DNA of 64,000 bases from Bin5 sp965261695 (GTDB taxonomy: Bacteria > Chloroflexota > Anaerolineae > Caldilineales > Caldilineaceae), in the NCBI GenBank assembly GCA_965261695.1, contig OZ253474.1:806001-870000 (forward strand), read 5' to 3'. Shown here in pieces: positions 36,836 through 46,799 of the stretch. Positions within the stretch are counted from its first letter, which is position 1; every line of letters starts with the position of its first letter. Position numbers and translations under genes: made by a program. The notes beneath the pieces were generated by a model. The model ran no database searches, was not told the origin of the DNA, and saw only the letters and a program-made list of their open reading frames with translations.

Positions 36836-38002
36836 TTACTCATTTCCTCCGATGCCGATTCGCAGCCAGCGCTCTTCCGGGATCCAGCACGTGAAGCGGC
36901 CGCTGCCGACGACGATCAGGAGTGATGACAGGAACAGGAGAGAAAGACCCAGCCACGCCGGGCCGCCGGAAGCGAAATTGACATACGCCGCCAAGTTTAC
37001 AAGCCCGGCTGCCGCCCTGGCGCCTATCCCCAACAGGACCGCCAGCCCGCCGAGCCCGCCGCCCCACACAATGAGCCAACTTAACGCCGGCGGCATAGAG
37101 GACGTTGCAGAAAGAGTGGATGTCACAAGCAGCGAGGCGAGCGCCGCGATCGTGACACGCAGGCCGACCGGCAACCAGCCGAACGCCCACCGCTTCAGGC
37201 GGGATCGCCATAATATGAAGGCTTGATGGTCGGCCTTCAGCCAACCGATAGTCACCAACCAATCGCGAACAAAGCTGAGCGCGACCGCCCCGCCGAAGAC
37301 CGCGCCGACCACATACGTTTCAGGCGGCTTGAAGATCGGCCACAGCACGGTCGATAGAAATATCATGAGCAGGCCGGCCATGATACGCCGCTGATCACTC
37401 TCTGTCATCGGGTAGTTGGGCCGGCCTTTGCGCGTGCGCCACAACATGCCCCAGACGAAAAGCGGACGACCGAGGCCCACCAGCAGAAACACTAGCGGCA
37501 ATTGCCCATACTGCACGGCCAACGCGCCGGCCACCAGCACGCCGAGGCCGTCATATTCCATGTCCAGCGTTTCGCCCAGACGCGAAACGCGGTTGATTCT
37601 GCGGGCGACATAGCCATCGAATACATCGACGATGCTGGCGCCCACGTAGAGCAGGGCCGGCAGCCAGTCCATCAGCCCGCCGGGCCGGGGCAAGAGAAGA
37701 AAACCAGCCAGCCAGGCGTAGGCGAGGCCGCGGGAGACGGTCAGCAGGTTGGCCGCGCCGAGGTTTGGGTAGAGCTGCTCGCTGTCAGGAGGATGATTCT
37801 GGTTAAGCACGCGGCGCAGATACCAGAACTCACCGGCGACGACAAGCGCCGCTATCATGAGCCAACGGCGCACGTTGAAATCAGGATTCTGGGCAGTGAA
37901 ACGCAAAAGCAGCGCGCCGAACAGCAGCGTCACGCTACAGATTAGCGTCAGCCAGCGGCTGCTCTTCTGCAGGAGCGCAGCTTTTTCCTCTTCCGTCAGC
38001 AT
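36836..38002 (-). CDS. CDP-alcohol phosphatidyltransferase family membrane enzyme
   Basis: A 388-residue membrane protein. The start is placed at 38002 because GGAGGT stands just before this ATG. The full family motif D-x2-DG-x2-AR-x8-G-x3-D-x3-D is present at residues 126-151 (D126, D129, G130, A133, R134, G143, D147, D151). Membrane helices lie before and after. The enzyme would move a phosphatidyl group from a CDP-alcohol to an alcohol such as glycerol-3-phosphate or inositol phosphate. It is longer than most members (about 200 residues) owing to additional helices at both ends. Confidence 0.85.
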   Translation of the reverse strand: MLTEEEKAALLQKSSRWLTLICSVTLLFGALLLRFTAQNPDFNVRRWLMIAALVVAGEFWYLRRVLNQNHPPDSEQLYPNLGAANLLTVSRGLAYAWLAGFLLLPRPGGLMDWLPALLYVGASIVDVFDGYVARRINRVSRLGETLDMEYDGLGVLVAGALAVQYGQLPLVFLLVGLGRPLFVWGMLWRTRKGRPNYPMTESDQRRIMAGLLMIFLSTVLWPIFKPPETYVVGAVFGGAVALSFVRDWLVTIGWLKADHQAFILWRSRLKRWAFGWLPVGLRVTIAALASLLVTSTLSATSSMPPALSWLIVWGGGLGGLAVLLGIGARAAAGLVNLAAYVNFASGGPAWLGLSLLFLSSLLIVVGSGRFTCWIPEERWLRIGIGGNE

Positions 38003-38137
38003 CTGCACCTCCAGTCGGGTCGGACATGCGCGCCACCATAGCACAGTTTTTCGCATCCCTCAATATCCGGTCGCCAGGTCAGGCTGACAGCGCACCCGGG
38101 ACGCTCAGAAGTTGATTCGTATGCGCTTGTTTTGTTG

Positions 38138-38146
38138 TGCTATGAT
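38138..38146 (+). promoter_or_regulatory. Extended -10 promoter for the glycosyltransferase operon
   Basis: TGCTATGAT carries the TG of an extended -10 box; no good -35 is seen at normal spacing. The expected start is near 38153, giving a leader of about 28 bases before the GTG at 38181. Confidence 0.45.
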
Positions 38147-38180
38147 GGTATGAATTCACTTTCATTACTTGGAGACAGTT

Positions 38181-40067
38181 GTGTCCAGCACTATCCCGTT
38201 GGTGATCCATGCCACCCATGAAGCAGGCACGAAAGTCGGCGGCATCGGCTCTGTTCTCGAAGGGCTTCTGGGCGCAAAACGATACAACGAGCAGGTTGAC
38301 CGCACCATACTGGTCGGGCCGATGTTCGGCTGGGACGCGCTCCAGATGGAGCGGCTGAACAGCCCCCACAGTGGCGTGCGGATCCGTTACAGCAGCCTGC
38401 ACGGTATCTATTTCGGTGTCAGCGAGGCGGTCCAGCAGGCACTACATACGGTCGAGCAGACCTATCAGGTAGGGATCCTGTTCGGGGTGCGGCGGTTCGG
38501 AGATGTGGAGCATGAGATCCTGCTGGTCGATGCCAGCAACCCAAACATGGAGCACGTGACGAGATTCTGTTACTTCCTCTGGGAGCACTACGGCATCGAA
38601 AGCCAGCGCTACAGCCATGATTACGAATACAACCTATATGTCTCCATCGCGCAGCCCCTCTTTGACGGGCTTAAGGCGCTCGGCGTAGACGCTGGACTCA
38701 CTCCCGGTGAGCGGGTCATTGTCTCCCACGAATGGCTGGGAATGCCGTTCATCTTTGCCGCGCAGATGAACGAGCCGGAGCAGTGGCGCACCGTCTTCTA
38801 CGCCCACGAGATGGCAACGGCCCGCTTGTTGGTGGAAAGTCACAGCGGCCACGATACGCGGTTCTACAACGTGATGCTGCGTGCCAGAGAGTCCCATCTG
38901 CCACTGGACACGGTCTTTGGCGACCAGAGCGACTACTTCAAGCACGCGATCGTACAGCAGGCGGTACATTGCGATGCGATCTTCGCCGTCGGCGACCTCG
39001 TAAGAGAGGAGTTGCGCTTCCTGGGCGGTCATTTGGCCCACTGCAACATCGATCTTGTCTACAACGGGGTCGACGCAACCGACATAACGGCGGTTGAGCG
39101 GCTGGATTCCAAACGCCGCTTGCAGGAATACTGCCGCAACTTGCTCGGCTTCACGCCCGATTTCGTTTTCACCCACGTGGCGCGGCTGGTCCTCTCTAAA
39201 GCGCTTTGGCGAGACACGCGGGTGATGACGCATCTGGAACGGATGCTGCATTCGGCTGGGAAGACGGCGGCGCTGCTCGTACTCGCCACCAATCAGCCGG
39301 CCGGTCGGCAGCCGGATCAGGTACACAGCTGGGAAAGGAAATACGATTGGCCCGTAGGCCACCGCGCCGACAATGGCGACCTAATCGGAGCGGAAGCGCC
39401 TTACTTCTTCGGCGACGTAGAGCCGTTCAATCATGCCTCCGGCAGCAGCCGAATTGTCCTGATCAACCAGTTCGGCTGGAGCAGGGAACGATGCGGCGCG
39501 CGTATGCCGGCCGCGATGAAGTTCGAGGACATCCGCCGCGGCAGCGATCTGGAGTTCGGGCAGAGCATCTACGAACCCTTTGGAATCGCCCAGGTGGAAC
39601 CTCTGAACTTTGGCGCGATTGCGTGTGTCAGCAGCGTGTGCGGCTGTATCGGTTTTCTTGAAGAGGCGGCCCGCGATCTCGTTCAGCAGGGATTGTTGCC
39701 AACAGACGGGATGCGGGGACGTACCTTCCAGCGTGACGAACATGACAGTTGGTCTGGCGGCGCGGGGGATACTGCGGCCATCGCTGGCAAAGCCTTTCCC
39801 CTGGTGGTCGCCGACTATATCAGTTTGCCGGAGGAAGAGGCGCCCGGCTCCACCCAGGGGGCCCTCGGCATCAACCAGGAGATGCGCGACAGGATTGAGA
39901 GCCGCAATGCGAGCGATGCGGCGCAGCAGATATTCGAACGATTGCCCACCGGCCGGGAACAGATGGCGGAGAGGATCCGTCTGGGCAGCGCCCTGGCCCA
40001 GAGCATGAGTTGGGATACCGTGGTGGACAGGTACTTTCTGCCCGGTTTGAAGAGGATATGCCGGTGA
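38181..40067 (+). CDS. Glycogen/starch synthase-like glycosyltransferase
   Basis: A 628-residue retaining glycosyltransferase of the GT4/GT5 fold. The GTG at 38181 is chosen because GGAG lies 6 bases ahead and the first Rossmann strand starts at once (PLVIHATHEAGTKVGGIGSV). KVGG resembles the ADP-glucose-binding KxGG of glycogen synthases. Near the C-terminus, IYEPFGIAQVEPLNFGAIAC holds the E-x7-E donor-site signature. A long middle part includes VYNGVDATDI, typical of the family. It overlaps glgB by 10 bases, so a role in making glycogen or a related alpha-glucan is likely. Confidence 0.82.
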   Translation: MSSTIPLVIHATHEAGTKVGGIGSVLEGLLGAKRYNEQVDRTILVGPMFGWDALQMERLNSPHSGVRIRYSSLHGIYFGVSEAVQQALHTVEQTYQVGILFGVRRFGDVEHEILLVDASNPNMEHVTRFCYFLWEHYGIESQRYSHDYEYNLYVSIAQPLFDGLKALGVDAGLTPGERVIVSHEWLGMPFIFAAQMNEPEQWRTVFYAHEMATARLLVESHSGHDTRFYNVMLRARESHLPLDTVFGDQSDYFKHAIVQQAVHCDAIFAVGDLVREELRFLGGHLAHCNIDLVYNGVDATDITAVERLDSKRRLQEYCRNLLGFTPDFVFTHVARLVLSKALWRDTRVMTHLERMLHSAGKTAALLVLATNQPAGRQPDQVHSWERKYDWPVGHRADNGDLIGAEAPYFFGDVEPFNHASGSSRIVLINQFGWSRERCGARMPAAMKFEDIRRGSDLEFGQSIYEPFGIAQVEPLNFGAIACVSSVCGCIGFLEEAARDLVQQGLLPTDGMRGRTFQRDEHDSWSGGAGDTAAIAGKAFPLVVADYISLPEEEAPGSTQGALGINQEMRDRIESRNASDAAQQIFERLPTGREQMAERIRLGSALAQSMSWDTVVDRYFLPGLKRICR

Positions 40068-42136
40068 CAAAGTCTGTCGTCGCGCGCACTAGAGAGGCTG
40101 GCCGCACGCCCGAAGGGAGCGAAGACGGCCGCGCCGAAGCGCATGCAGAGCGCCTTGGAGAGGAACTTTCCGGTAACGAGCACGGCAGGAGCGAAGGACG
40201 CAAACAGTTGACTGGATCATGGTTCAGCGATGACGAGGCATACCTGTTCGGTGAAGGCAACTTTCTCTATAGCTACCACCGGTTTGGCGCACATTTCCGT
40301 ACGGTGGACGGCGTCAGCGGTGTGCAGTTCGCGGTCTGGGCGCCGAATGCCCAGAGCGTAGGTGTGATCGGCCCCTTCAACGGCTGGGACCCCCACGCTC
40401 ATCCAATGCGCGCCTTGCGCGAGGGAATCTGGGAGCTTTTCGTCCCAGAAACGCCCGCCGCCGCGCTTGCGCCGGGGCACGAGTACAAGTATTCCATCCA
40501 ATTGCCGCTGGTGGATATCAGGATCGACAAGTCGGACCCGTATGGATTCTACGCCGAAGAGCCGCCGGAAACAGCATCCCGCATCTGGCCGCTGGACAGC
40601 TACGCCTGGGGGGACGGAGCGTGGGTCGCCGAGCGCGTCAGTAGGCAGTCGCTATCCCGACCACTGAACATCTACGAAGTCCACCTGGGCAGTTGGCGGC
40701 GAGCGCCCGAAAACAACAGTACGTTGGGCTATAGGGAACTGGCGCATCAGTTGGTGGCCTATGTGCAGGAGATGGGCTATACGCACATTGAGCTGCTGCC
40801 CATAACCGAACACCCATTCGAAGGCTCCTGGGGCTATCAGACCACGGGGTACTTCGCGCCAACCAGCCGCTTTGGCACGCCGGATGACTTCAAATATTTC
40901 GTCGATTATTGCCACCAGCACGGCATCGGCGTCATCCTGGACTGGGCGCCGGCCCACTTCCCCAAGGATGCGCACGGGCTGGCTTACTTCGACGGCGCGC
41001 CGCTCTACGAGTACGAGGATCCCCGTCGCGGAGAACATCCCGACTGGGGCACGAAGATCTTCGACTACGGGCGCAACGAAGTACGCAATTTCCTGGTCGC
41101 CAGCGCCCTGTTCTGGGCTGAAGAGTACCACATAGACGGCCTGAGGGTTGACGCGGTGGCCTCCATGCTCTATCTGGACTACAGCCGGGAGGAGGGCGAA
41201 TGGATTCCGAATCAGTATGGCGGGCAGGAGAATCTCGATGCTATCGCATTTTTGCGCCAGGCAAACGACACGTTGCATGAACGAGCGCCCGGTATCCTGA
41301 CCATCGCCGAAGAAAGCTCGATCTGGTCGAAGGTGACCCTTCCCACCCAAAGCGGCGGCCTGGGGTTCGACTACAAATGGAATATGGGCTGGATGCACGA
41401 CACGCTCAACTTTTTCGAGATGGACCCGCTGTTGCGCGGCCACAATCAACACTTGATCACATACAGCCTGAGCTACGCTTTCAGTGAGAATTTCGTCCTC
41501 GCGCTCAGCCACGATGAAGTCGTTCATCTCAAGAAGTCGCTGCTCGACAAGATGCCCGGCGATCTGTGGCAGAAATTCGCGCATCTGCGCCTGCTCTACG
41601 GCCTGATGAACTCTCATCCGGGCAAGAAACTGCTGTTCATGGGCGGGGAGTTCGGCCAATGGCGGGAATGGACAGAGATGGCAAGCTTGGATTGGCACCT
41701 GCTGGAACGCGCCGAGCACCGCAACTTACAACGTTTCGTGCGCGACAGCAACCGCCTCTACTGCTGGGAAAAGGCGCTGCACCAGGTCGATGCCAGTTGG
41801 GACGGCTTCCAATGGGTCGATTTCCTGGATGTCGATCACTCGATCATCAGCTTTGTGCGCCGCGACGCAGAGGACGACAGCTGCATTCTCGTCGTCTGCA
41901 ACTTCACGCCGGTGCCGCGCCATGGCTATCGCGTCGGTCTGCCCGGGCCGGGCCGCTATCACCAGATTCTGAACAGCGATTGGCCCATTTATGGAGGCAG
42001 CGGCGTAGACAATCCCTTCCCGCTGCTTGCAAAAGAGATTACATGGCAGAACTCGGCCTGGTCCACGCTCATGGAACTGCCGCCGCTGGGGGTTCTCTAT
42101 TGGAGGAGAACGACCGGAACGCCCGTTAAGGAGTAG
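40058..42136 (+). CDS. glgB: 1,4-alpha-glucan branching enzyme
   Basis: A 692-residue GH13 enzyme that cuts alpha-1,4 chains and makes alpha-1,6 branches in glycogen. The ATG at 40058 lies inside the end of the preceding gene, with AGAGG just before it. A poorly conserved head of about 55 residues leads to a CBM48 (GVQFAVWAPNAQSVGVIGPF). The catalytic barrel shows DGLRVDAVASM with nucleophile D365, acid/base E418 in TIAEESS and ALSHDEVVH with the third Asp. The 53-residue gap between D365 and E418 equals that in E. coli GlgB. A C-terminal all-beta domain completes it. Confidence 0.96.
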   Translation: MPVTKSVVARTREAGRTPEGSEDGRAEAHAERLGEELSGNEHGRSEGRKQLTGSWFSDDEAYLFGEGNFLYSYHRFGAHFRTVDGVSGVQFAVWAPNAQSVGVIGPFNGWDPHAHPMRALREGIWELFVPETPAAALAPGHEYKYSIQLPLVDIRIDKSDPYGFYAEEPPETASRIWPLDSYAWGDGAWVAERVSRQSLSRPLNIYEVHLGSWRRAPENNSTLGYRELAHQLVAYVQEMGYTHIELLPITEHPFEGSWGYQTTGYFAPTSRFGTPDDFKYFVDYCHQHGIGVILDWAPAHFPKDAHGLAYFDGAPLYEYEDPRRGEHPDWGTKIFDYGRNEVRNFLVASALFWAEEYHIDGLRVDAVASMLYLDYSREEGEWIPNQYGGQENLDAIAFLRQANDTLHERAPGILTIAEESSIWSKVTLPTQSGGLGFDYKWNMGWMHDTLNFFEMDPLLRGHNQHLITYSLSYAFSENFVLALSHDEVVHLKKSLLDKMPGDLWQKFAHLRLLYGLMNSHPGKKLLFMGGEFGQWREWTEMASLDWHLLERAEHRNLQRFVRDSNRLYCWEKALHQVDASWDGFQWVDFLDVDHSIISFVRRDAEDDSCILVVCNFTPVPRHGYRVGLPGPGRYHQILNSDWPIYGGSGVDNPFPLLAKEITWQNSAWSTLMELPPLGVLYWRRTTGTPVKE

Positions 42137-42139
42137 ACC

Positions 42140-43384
42140 GTGCAGAACGAGCGCAAGCCGCCGGCGAAACCAGACGCAGACAACGGCCTTCCGATCGCTG
42201 GCATTAGCGGCCTGACCCCGCGAACCGTTTTTGGCACTGTGGCAGCGCCCCCTGGCCCATCCTTCACGCTCACTTGTCAGGGCGAACTGCTCGGCCCCTG
42301 GCAGAATGAAGGCGGGCAACTGGACGGCCCGCATCTTGACGGCAGCGACTGCATCCTGCTACCTGGTTTCATTGACATCCACATTCATGGCAGCGCCGGC
42401 GCCGATATGATGGACGCCACGCCGGAAAGCCTGGCGGCGATCAGCCGCTTCCTGGTCCGGCACGGCGTTACCGGATTCTATGCCACGACAGTCAGCGCCT
42501 CCCATGCCGATACGCTGGCTGCGGTCGCGAATGTTGCCGGATTTCACAACCAGTCGCGGCCGGTCGCGGCGCGCATCCTTGGCGTCCATCTGGAAGGTCC
42601 CTACCTCAATCCGCTGTTCCCCGGCGCGCAGAATCCGGCCTTCGTGCGTCCGCCGTCCGTGGAGGAGTTCGAAGAGCTTCTGGCCGCCGGGCCGGTGCGC
42701 ATGGTCACGCTTGCACCGGAAGTAACGGGCGCTGAAGCGCTGATCGAGATGGCGCTGGCGGCGGGGGTGCGGGTTGTGCTCGGGCACACGGCGGCTACAT
42801 TTGATCAGGCAAGCGCCGCCATCAACGCGGGCGTCTCGCAGGCCACCCACACTTACAATGCGATGACCGGTCTACACCACCGCCGTCCCGGCGCGGTGGG
42901 CGCAGTGCTGAGCGACGACAGAATCTACGCCCAATTGATTGCCGACGGCATCCATGTGCATCCTGCGGCTATGCGGATTCTGGGGCGTTGCAAGGGGCCG
43001 ACCCGCACGCTTCTGATCAGCGACGCGATGCGCGCAGCGGGCATGCCCGCGGGTCGCTATGACATGGGCCGCCTGCCGGTCATTGTCAAGGATGGCGTCT
43101 GCCAACTCGAGGACGGCACTCTCGCCGGTTCGGTTCTGGCTCTGGATGCGGCGCTGCGCAACTTCATGTCTGCTACCAGCTGGCCGCTGGTACGGGCGTG
43201 GCCGCTGACAAGCCTTTCACAGGCCCAGGCGATGGGGATCGACAGCGAGGTGGGCCGCATCAGAGCCGGCGCCCGCGCCGATCTGACGTTGCTGGACGCG
43301 GAAACTCAGGTCGTGGCAACCGTCGTCGGTGGTCAACTGGCCTATCTTCGAGACGATTGGCGGCTGCAAGGCGACCCCGCATAA
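42140..43384 (+). CDS. nagA: N-acetylglucosamine-6-phosphate deacetylase
   Basis: A 414-residue amidohydrolase starting at GTG 42140, with AAGGAG before it. PGFIDIHIHGSAGADMMD gives the HxH motif. GVHLEGPYLNP has the metal-binding Glu, VVLGHTAA and QATHTYNAM the later His ligands, and LISDAMRAAGMP the catalytic Asp. It converts GlcNAc-6-phosphate to GlcN-6-phosphate for catabolism or wall recycling. It is the last gene of the operon with glgB, only three bases after it. It ends four bases from the convergent mevalonate kinase gene. Confidence 0.93.
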   Translation: MQNERKPPAKPDADNGLPIAGISGLTPRTVFGTVAAPPGPSFTLTCQGELLGPWQNEGGQLDGPHLDGSDCILLPGFIDIHIHGSAGADMMDATPESLAAISRFLVRHGVTGFYATTVSASHADTLAAVANVAGFHNQSRPVAARILGVHLEGPYLNPLFPGAQNPAFVRPPSVEEFEELLAAGPVRMVTLAPEVTGAEALIEMALAAGVRVVLGHTAATFDQASAAINAGVSQATHTYNAMTGLHHRRPGAVGAVLSDDRIYAQLIADGIHVHPAAMRILGRCKGPTRTLLISDAMRAAGMPAGRYDMGRLPVIVKDGVCQLEDGTLAGSVLALDAALRNFMSATSWPLVRAWPLTSLSQAQAMGIDSEVGRIRAGARADLTLLDAETQVVATVVGGQLAYLRDDWRLQGDPA

Positions 43385-43388
43385 GCGC

Positions 43389-44336
43389 CTACGCGCCCAC
43401 CTCGGTCACAATTGCCCTCACAGCGCCGCCAGCCCGGAGCGCCTGCCGTACTTCGTCGACTCTCTCAGGCTCCATTATTGCGATCAGATTGCCGCCGCGC
43501 CCGCCGCCGCTTAGCTTCGCGCCGACCGCGCCCGTCTCCTCCGCAATTGCGATCAGCCGCTCAAGCGCCTGCGTGCTGACATCAAGTTGGCGCAGTAGCA
43601 CCTGGTTTTCCTGCATCAGCGGGCCTAGCGACTCCACATCCCCCGCGCCGATAGCCCGCCGCGCCGCCTGCGCGATTGCGCCGATGCGATCGAAGATCGT
43701 CTCGTATCGCTCTGTGTCTTCCTGCCAGGCCCGGCGCACGTCCGCCACGACGTGGCCGGTGGGACTGGCCACGCCGGTATCGGCGATGACCAGATGGAAT
43801 GGGCGGGCGATGTCGAAGATTTCCGGCGGCTTGCCGCGCACGAACCAGACCGGCTGCTCGTAAACGACGACGGTATTGTCGATCCCGCTGGGGGTGGCGT
43901 GATGCAGTTCCTCCACGGCATACACAATCCGGTTGACCGTCTCAGCAGCGGGACTGCCGCTGGAGGGCGCCGCGCTGTGCGAGAGGACAGCTCGCGCCAG
44001 CGCGGCGCCGACGGCGGCGCCGCTGCCCATCCCGCCGGCAATCGGGATGGTGCTGCCGACGGTAACGTTCCAGTCCGGCTCGGCCTGGATGCCCGCCGCC
44101 TCTGCTGCCAGCCGCACCGCCACAGCCAGCGGGTGGGCAGGCGCATCGGATAATCGGATGAGCACGCCAATATCCGGCGCAGCGATCGTGCAGCCCGTTC
44201 CCGGCAGCGCGTCCTCGACCGTGGCAGTGGCCCGCACCTTCGTCACAGGCACGGCGATGGCCGCCCGCCCATAGACGACGGCGTGTTCCCCGAACAGGAT
44301 GACCTTTCCCGGCGCGGTTGCAGTGGTGGAACTCAT
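43389..44336 (-). CDS. mvk: Mevalonate kinase
   Basis: A 315-residue GHMP kinase. The three family motifs are visible: APGKVILFGEHAVVYG at the N-terminus, PIAGGMGSGAAVGAALARAV as the ATP-binding loop, and GAKLSGGGRGGNLIA near the C-terminus. TPSGIDNTVVVYEQPVWF with its Asp matches mevalonate kinases rather than galactokinases. It phosphorylates mevalonate in isoprenoid synthesis. Mevalonate-route genes occur in some Chloroflexota; no other gene of the pathway is in the window. The GDPD gene lies 17 bases upstream on the same strand. Confidence 0.92.
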   Translation of the reverse strand: MSSTTATAPGKVILFGEHAVVYGRAAIAVPVTKVRATATVEDALPGTGCTIAAPDIGVLIRLSDAPAHPLAVAVRLAAEAAGIQAEPDWNVTVGSTIPIAGGMGSGAAVGAALARAVLSHSAAPSSGSPAAETVNRIVYAVEELHHATPSGIDNTVVVYEQPVWFVRGKPPEIFDIARPFHLVIADTGVASPTGHVVADVRRAWQEDTERYETIFDRIGAIAQAARRAIGAGDVESLGPLMQENQVLLRQLDVSTQALERLIAIAEETGAVGAKLSGGGRGGNLIAIMEPERVDEVRQALRAGGAVRAIVTEVGA

Positions 44337-44353
44337 GCGCTTGCTCGCATTGG

Positions 44354-45193
44354 CTACCCGCCTCGCCCGCCTGGATCTGCGCCGGGGTCGGCCATTGACA
44401 GTCCCTGCCGTATCGCGTCGGGCAGATCAGTGATGATCGCATTCACACCCAGACGGGCCAGCCGCAGAGCCTCTGTCGCGCTGTTCACAGTCCAGGCGTT
44501 CACGAGTTGACCCCGGCTGCGCGCCTGTGTCACCAGTTGAACGTCGATTGACTCAAAGTATGGATGAAGGGCTTGCGGCGCGATGCGCGAACTGGACCAG
44601 GTTCGCGACAGATGTAAAAAGAGATGCTTGAGCGGCAGTTGGCGGACCTTCTGAATCAAGTTGCCCGGCTGGCCGGTCGGTCGCGGCAGTCGGGGAAAGT
44701 AGAGTAGCCCCAGGGCGATAGAGGGGTCCAGCTGGCGCATTTTGAGCAGTGCGAACGGATTGAAGCTGGAGACGATGACCTGATCATGCAGCCGACGCCG
44801 TTGAACTGTGCGTGTCAGCGGCTCCGCTTCAGAGCCACCGTCCCAATCCAGATTCTTGATCTCGACATTGACGATACAGCGCTCACCCACAAGATCAAAG
44901 ACCTGCTCGAGCGTAGGAATCGGTGTGCCGGCGTAAGAGTTGTCAAATCGAACGCCGGCGTCAACATCGGCAAGTTGCGCCAATGTATGTGCGCGCAGAA
45001 GGCCGTCGCCGGTTGTTGTGCGGCCCAGGCTGAAGTCGTGCAGGACAACCAGCGCGCCATCGGCGGTCGCCTGCACATCCAGTTCAATGCCGTCGGCTCC
45101 CAACTCCAGCGCCTTCTCGAAAGCCGGCAGCGTGTTCTCAGGCGCGACGGCATTCGCGCCCCGATGGGCGAAGATCAGTGGTTGGGCAGGCAC
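44354..45193 (-). CDS. Glycerophosphodiester phosphodiesterase
   Basis: A 279-residue enzyme that releases glycerol-3-phosphate from glycerophosphodiesters. The start is set at GTG 45193, where GGAGGAAA stands upstream and the catalytic FAHRGANAVAPENTLPAF begins within ten residues. An ATG at 45301 would add 36 residues of no fold. Further motifs are GADGIELDVQATADGALVVLHD (metal ligands and second His), VNVEIKN and the C-terminal VNAWTVNSATEALRL. No signal peptide is seen, so it is probably cytoplasmic. Confidence 0.93.
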   Translation of the reverse strand: MPAQPLIFAHRGANAVAPENTLPAFEKALELGADGIELDVQATADGALVVLHDFSLGRTTTGDGLLRAHTLAQLADVDAGVRFDNSYAGTPIPTLEQVFDLVGERCIVNVEIKNLDWDGGSEAEPLTRTVQRRRLHDQVIVSSFNPFALLKMRQLDPSIALGLLYFPRLPRPTGQPGNLIQKVRQLPLKHLFLHLSRTWSSSRIAPQALHPYFESIDVQLVTQARSRGQLVNAWTVNSATEALRLARLGVNAIITDLPDAIRQGLSMADPGADPGGRGG

Positions 45194-45330
45194 GGCTTTC
45201 CTCCGGCCAGGCTGCGCCGTGTCAAGCGAAAGACGCGAAGCACCAGGCCTTTTTGCAGCGCAAACTGCGGCAGCGTCTCGCTGCCAGGCACCGCTCGTCA
45301 ATCAGCTGAAGTCGGGGCGAACCGTCATGC

Positions 45331-45594
45331 CTACCCCTGCAGAATGAACATCCACTCTTCCAAATCGTCATCGTTGGGCTTGTGCTCGACATGGCAGATG
45401 CGGAAGTTATGGCGTTCGATGATCGTGAGTATATCGATCAGGGAGCGGCGCTCGGCTTTGGCCGGATGGTATTCCAACTCGCCGATAGATACCTTCACAT
45501 CCTCCTTAATGAGGCTGTCGCCCAACACTTCGATACGCCAGGTTTTGCCCGCGGATGTCTGGCGGGCTTTGGTCTGTAGAATGATGGTGTGCAT
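45331..45594 (-). CDS. Small hypothetical protein
   Basis: An 87-residue acidic protein I do not recognise. It starts MHTIILQTKARQTSAGKTWR and ends in NDDDLEEWMFILQG. Alternating hydrophobic residues at both ends and a central helix (LIDILTIIERHN) suggest an alpha/beta fold. AGAGGAAAA lies before its ATG. It stands between the deacetylase and the GDPD gene, both on the same strand. Confidence 0.55.
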   Translation of the reverse strand: MHTIILQTKARQTSAGKTWRIEVLGDSLIKEDVKVSIGELEYHPAKAERRSLIDILTIIERHNFRICHVEHKPNDDDLEEWMFILQG

Positions 45595-45674
45595 TTTTCC
45601 TCTTATCGTTAGAAAGAACCGAATTGTTTCATATGTCCGACAGATGGTCTCGACGCGGCCGACCTTGAAACTCC

Positions 45675-46757
45675 TCAGTCAAGACCCAGACGCCGCTTGA
45701 CGGCTGACAGCACCTTGTCCGCAGCCTGCGGCTGCCCATCGACTGCGCCAAACGGATCGCTGATCGCGTGCCTATCGCCGCTAAGCGCCCGCAATGTGGA
45801 TAGAACGCAGTGCGGCAGCGCGTCCAGATGGTAGCCGCCCTCCAGTGCGCAAATCAGGCGCCCGTTGCAGAGCGCTTCCGCCAGGGCCAGCAGCTCCTCC
45901 ATCAGGGCCGCGTAGCCGCCAATACTCACGCGATGCTCGCTCAACGGATCCATCCAGTGGCCGTCGAAACCGGCGGACACAAAGATCACATCCGGCTTGA
46001 ACCCGTGCGCGAGGGGGATCAACAGTTGGCGCAGCGCGGCGAGGTAGCCCGCATCCCCGACACCCGCCGGGAAGGGCACATTCACCGTGTAGCCTTCGCC
46101 GGCGTCGCGTCCTACTTCGTCGATGCCTCCGCTGAACGGGTAATGTGGGTACTGGTGAATACTGAAGAAAAGAAAGGAACTGTCAGCGTAGAACATCTCC
46201 GCCGTGCCATTGCCGTGATGCACGTCGAAGTCGACAATGAGCGCCCGCTGCACGCCGTGGTGGCGCTGGGCATGGCGGGCTGCCGCGGCCACATTGCCAA
46301 ACAGACAGAAACCTTTTGCGCTGCGGGGCCGCGCATGATGACCCGGAGGCCGCACCAGGGCAAAGCCGTTCGTCGCCGCGCCGGCCATCACTGCGTCGGT
46401 AAGGTTGAGCAGGCCTCCCACTGCCCGCAGCGCCGCCTCATAACTGCCTCTGAGGAGGTATGTGTCCTGGTCAAGCCACCTTGCCGCCGCGCCCCTACTC
46501 TGAATTTCGCCTTCGCCGCCCCCGTCGGAACCCTCCATGTCCCGGCAGACCGCCTCCAGCAACTCGACATAGTTCCCGCTATGGACGGCCAGAATCGGCT
46601 CGAGCGGGGCAACGGCATTGGGCAGGCGGTCGAGTGAATTCAGGATACCGTCCGCTTCCAGAAGCGCCCAAATATGCTCCATGCGCTGATGGTTCTCCGG
46701 ATGGCCGGCAAAAGTGTGGTTGCTTTCGTACGGGTCGTAGACGTAAGCGGTTGTCAT
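45675..46757 (-). CDS. Histone deacetylase/acetylpolyamine amidohydrolase family protein
   Basis: A 360-residue zinc hydrolase. The catalytic His pair is in RPPGHHARP. The zinc ligands are in IVDFDVHHGNGTAEMFY (Asp, His) and VSAGFDGH (Asp), and the transition-state Tyr is in ALEGGYH. Length and motifs fit the class II-type HDAC/AphA/AcuC group. In bacteria these enzymes remove acetyl groups from polyamines or from lysines such as that of acetyl-CoA synthetase; which applies here is unknown. It is separated by 42 bases from the gene upstream. Confidence 0.92.
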   Translation of the reverse strand: MTTAYVYDPYESNHTFAGHPENHQRMEHIWALLEADGILNSLDRLPNAVAPLEPILAVHSGNYVELLEAVCRDMEGSDGGGEGEIQSRGAAARWLDQDTYLLRGSYEAALRAVGGLLNLTDAVMAGAATNGFALVRPPGHHARPRSAKGFCLFGNVAAAARHAQRHHGVQRALIVDFDVHHGNGTAEMFYADSSFLFFSIHQYPHYPFSGGIDEVGRDAGEGYTVNVPFPAGVGDAGYLAALRQLLIPLAHGFKPDVIFVSAGFDGHWMDPLSEHRVSIGGYAALMEELLALAEALCNGRLICALEGGYHLDALPHCVLSTLRALSGDRHAISDPFGAVDGQPQAADKVLSAVKRRLGLD

Positions 46758-46799
46758 GTAAGTTCACGCCGGCGGCATGTGGGCAAGACGCCTGCGATC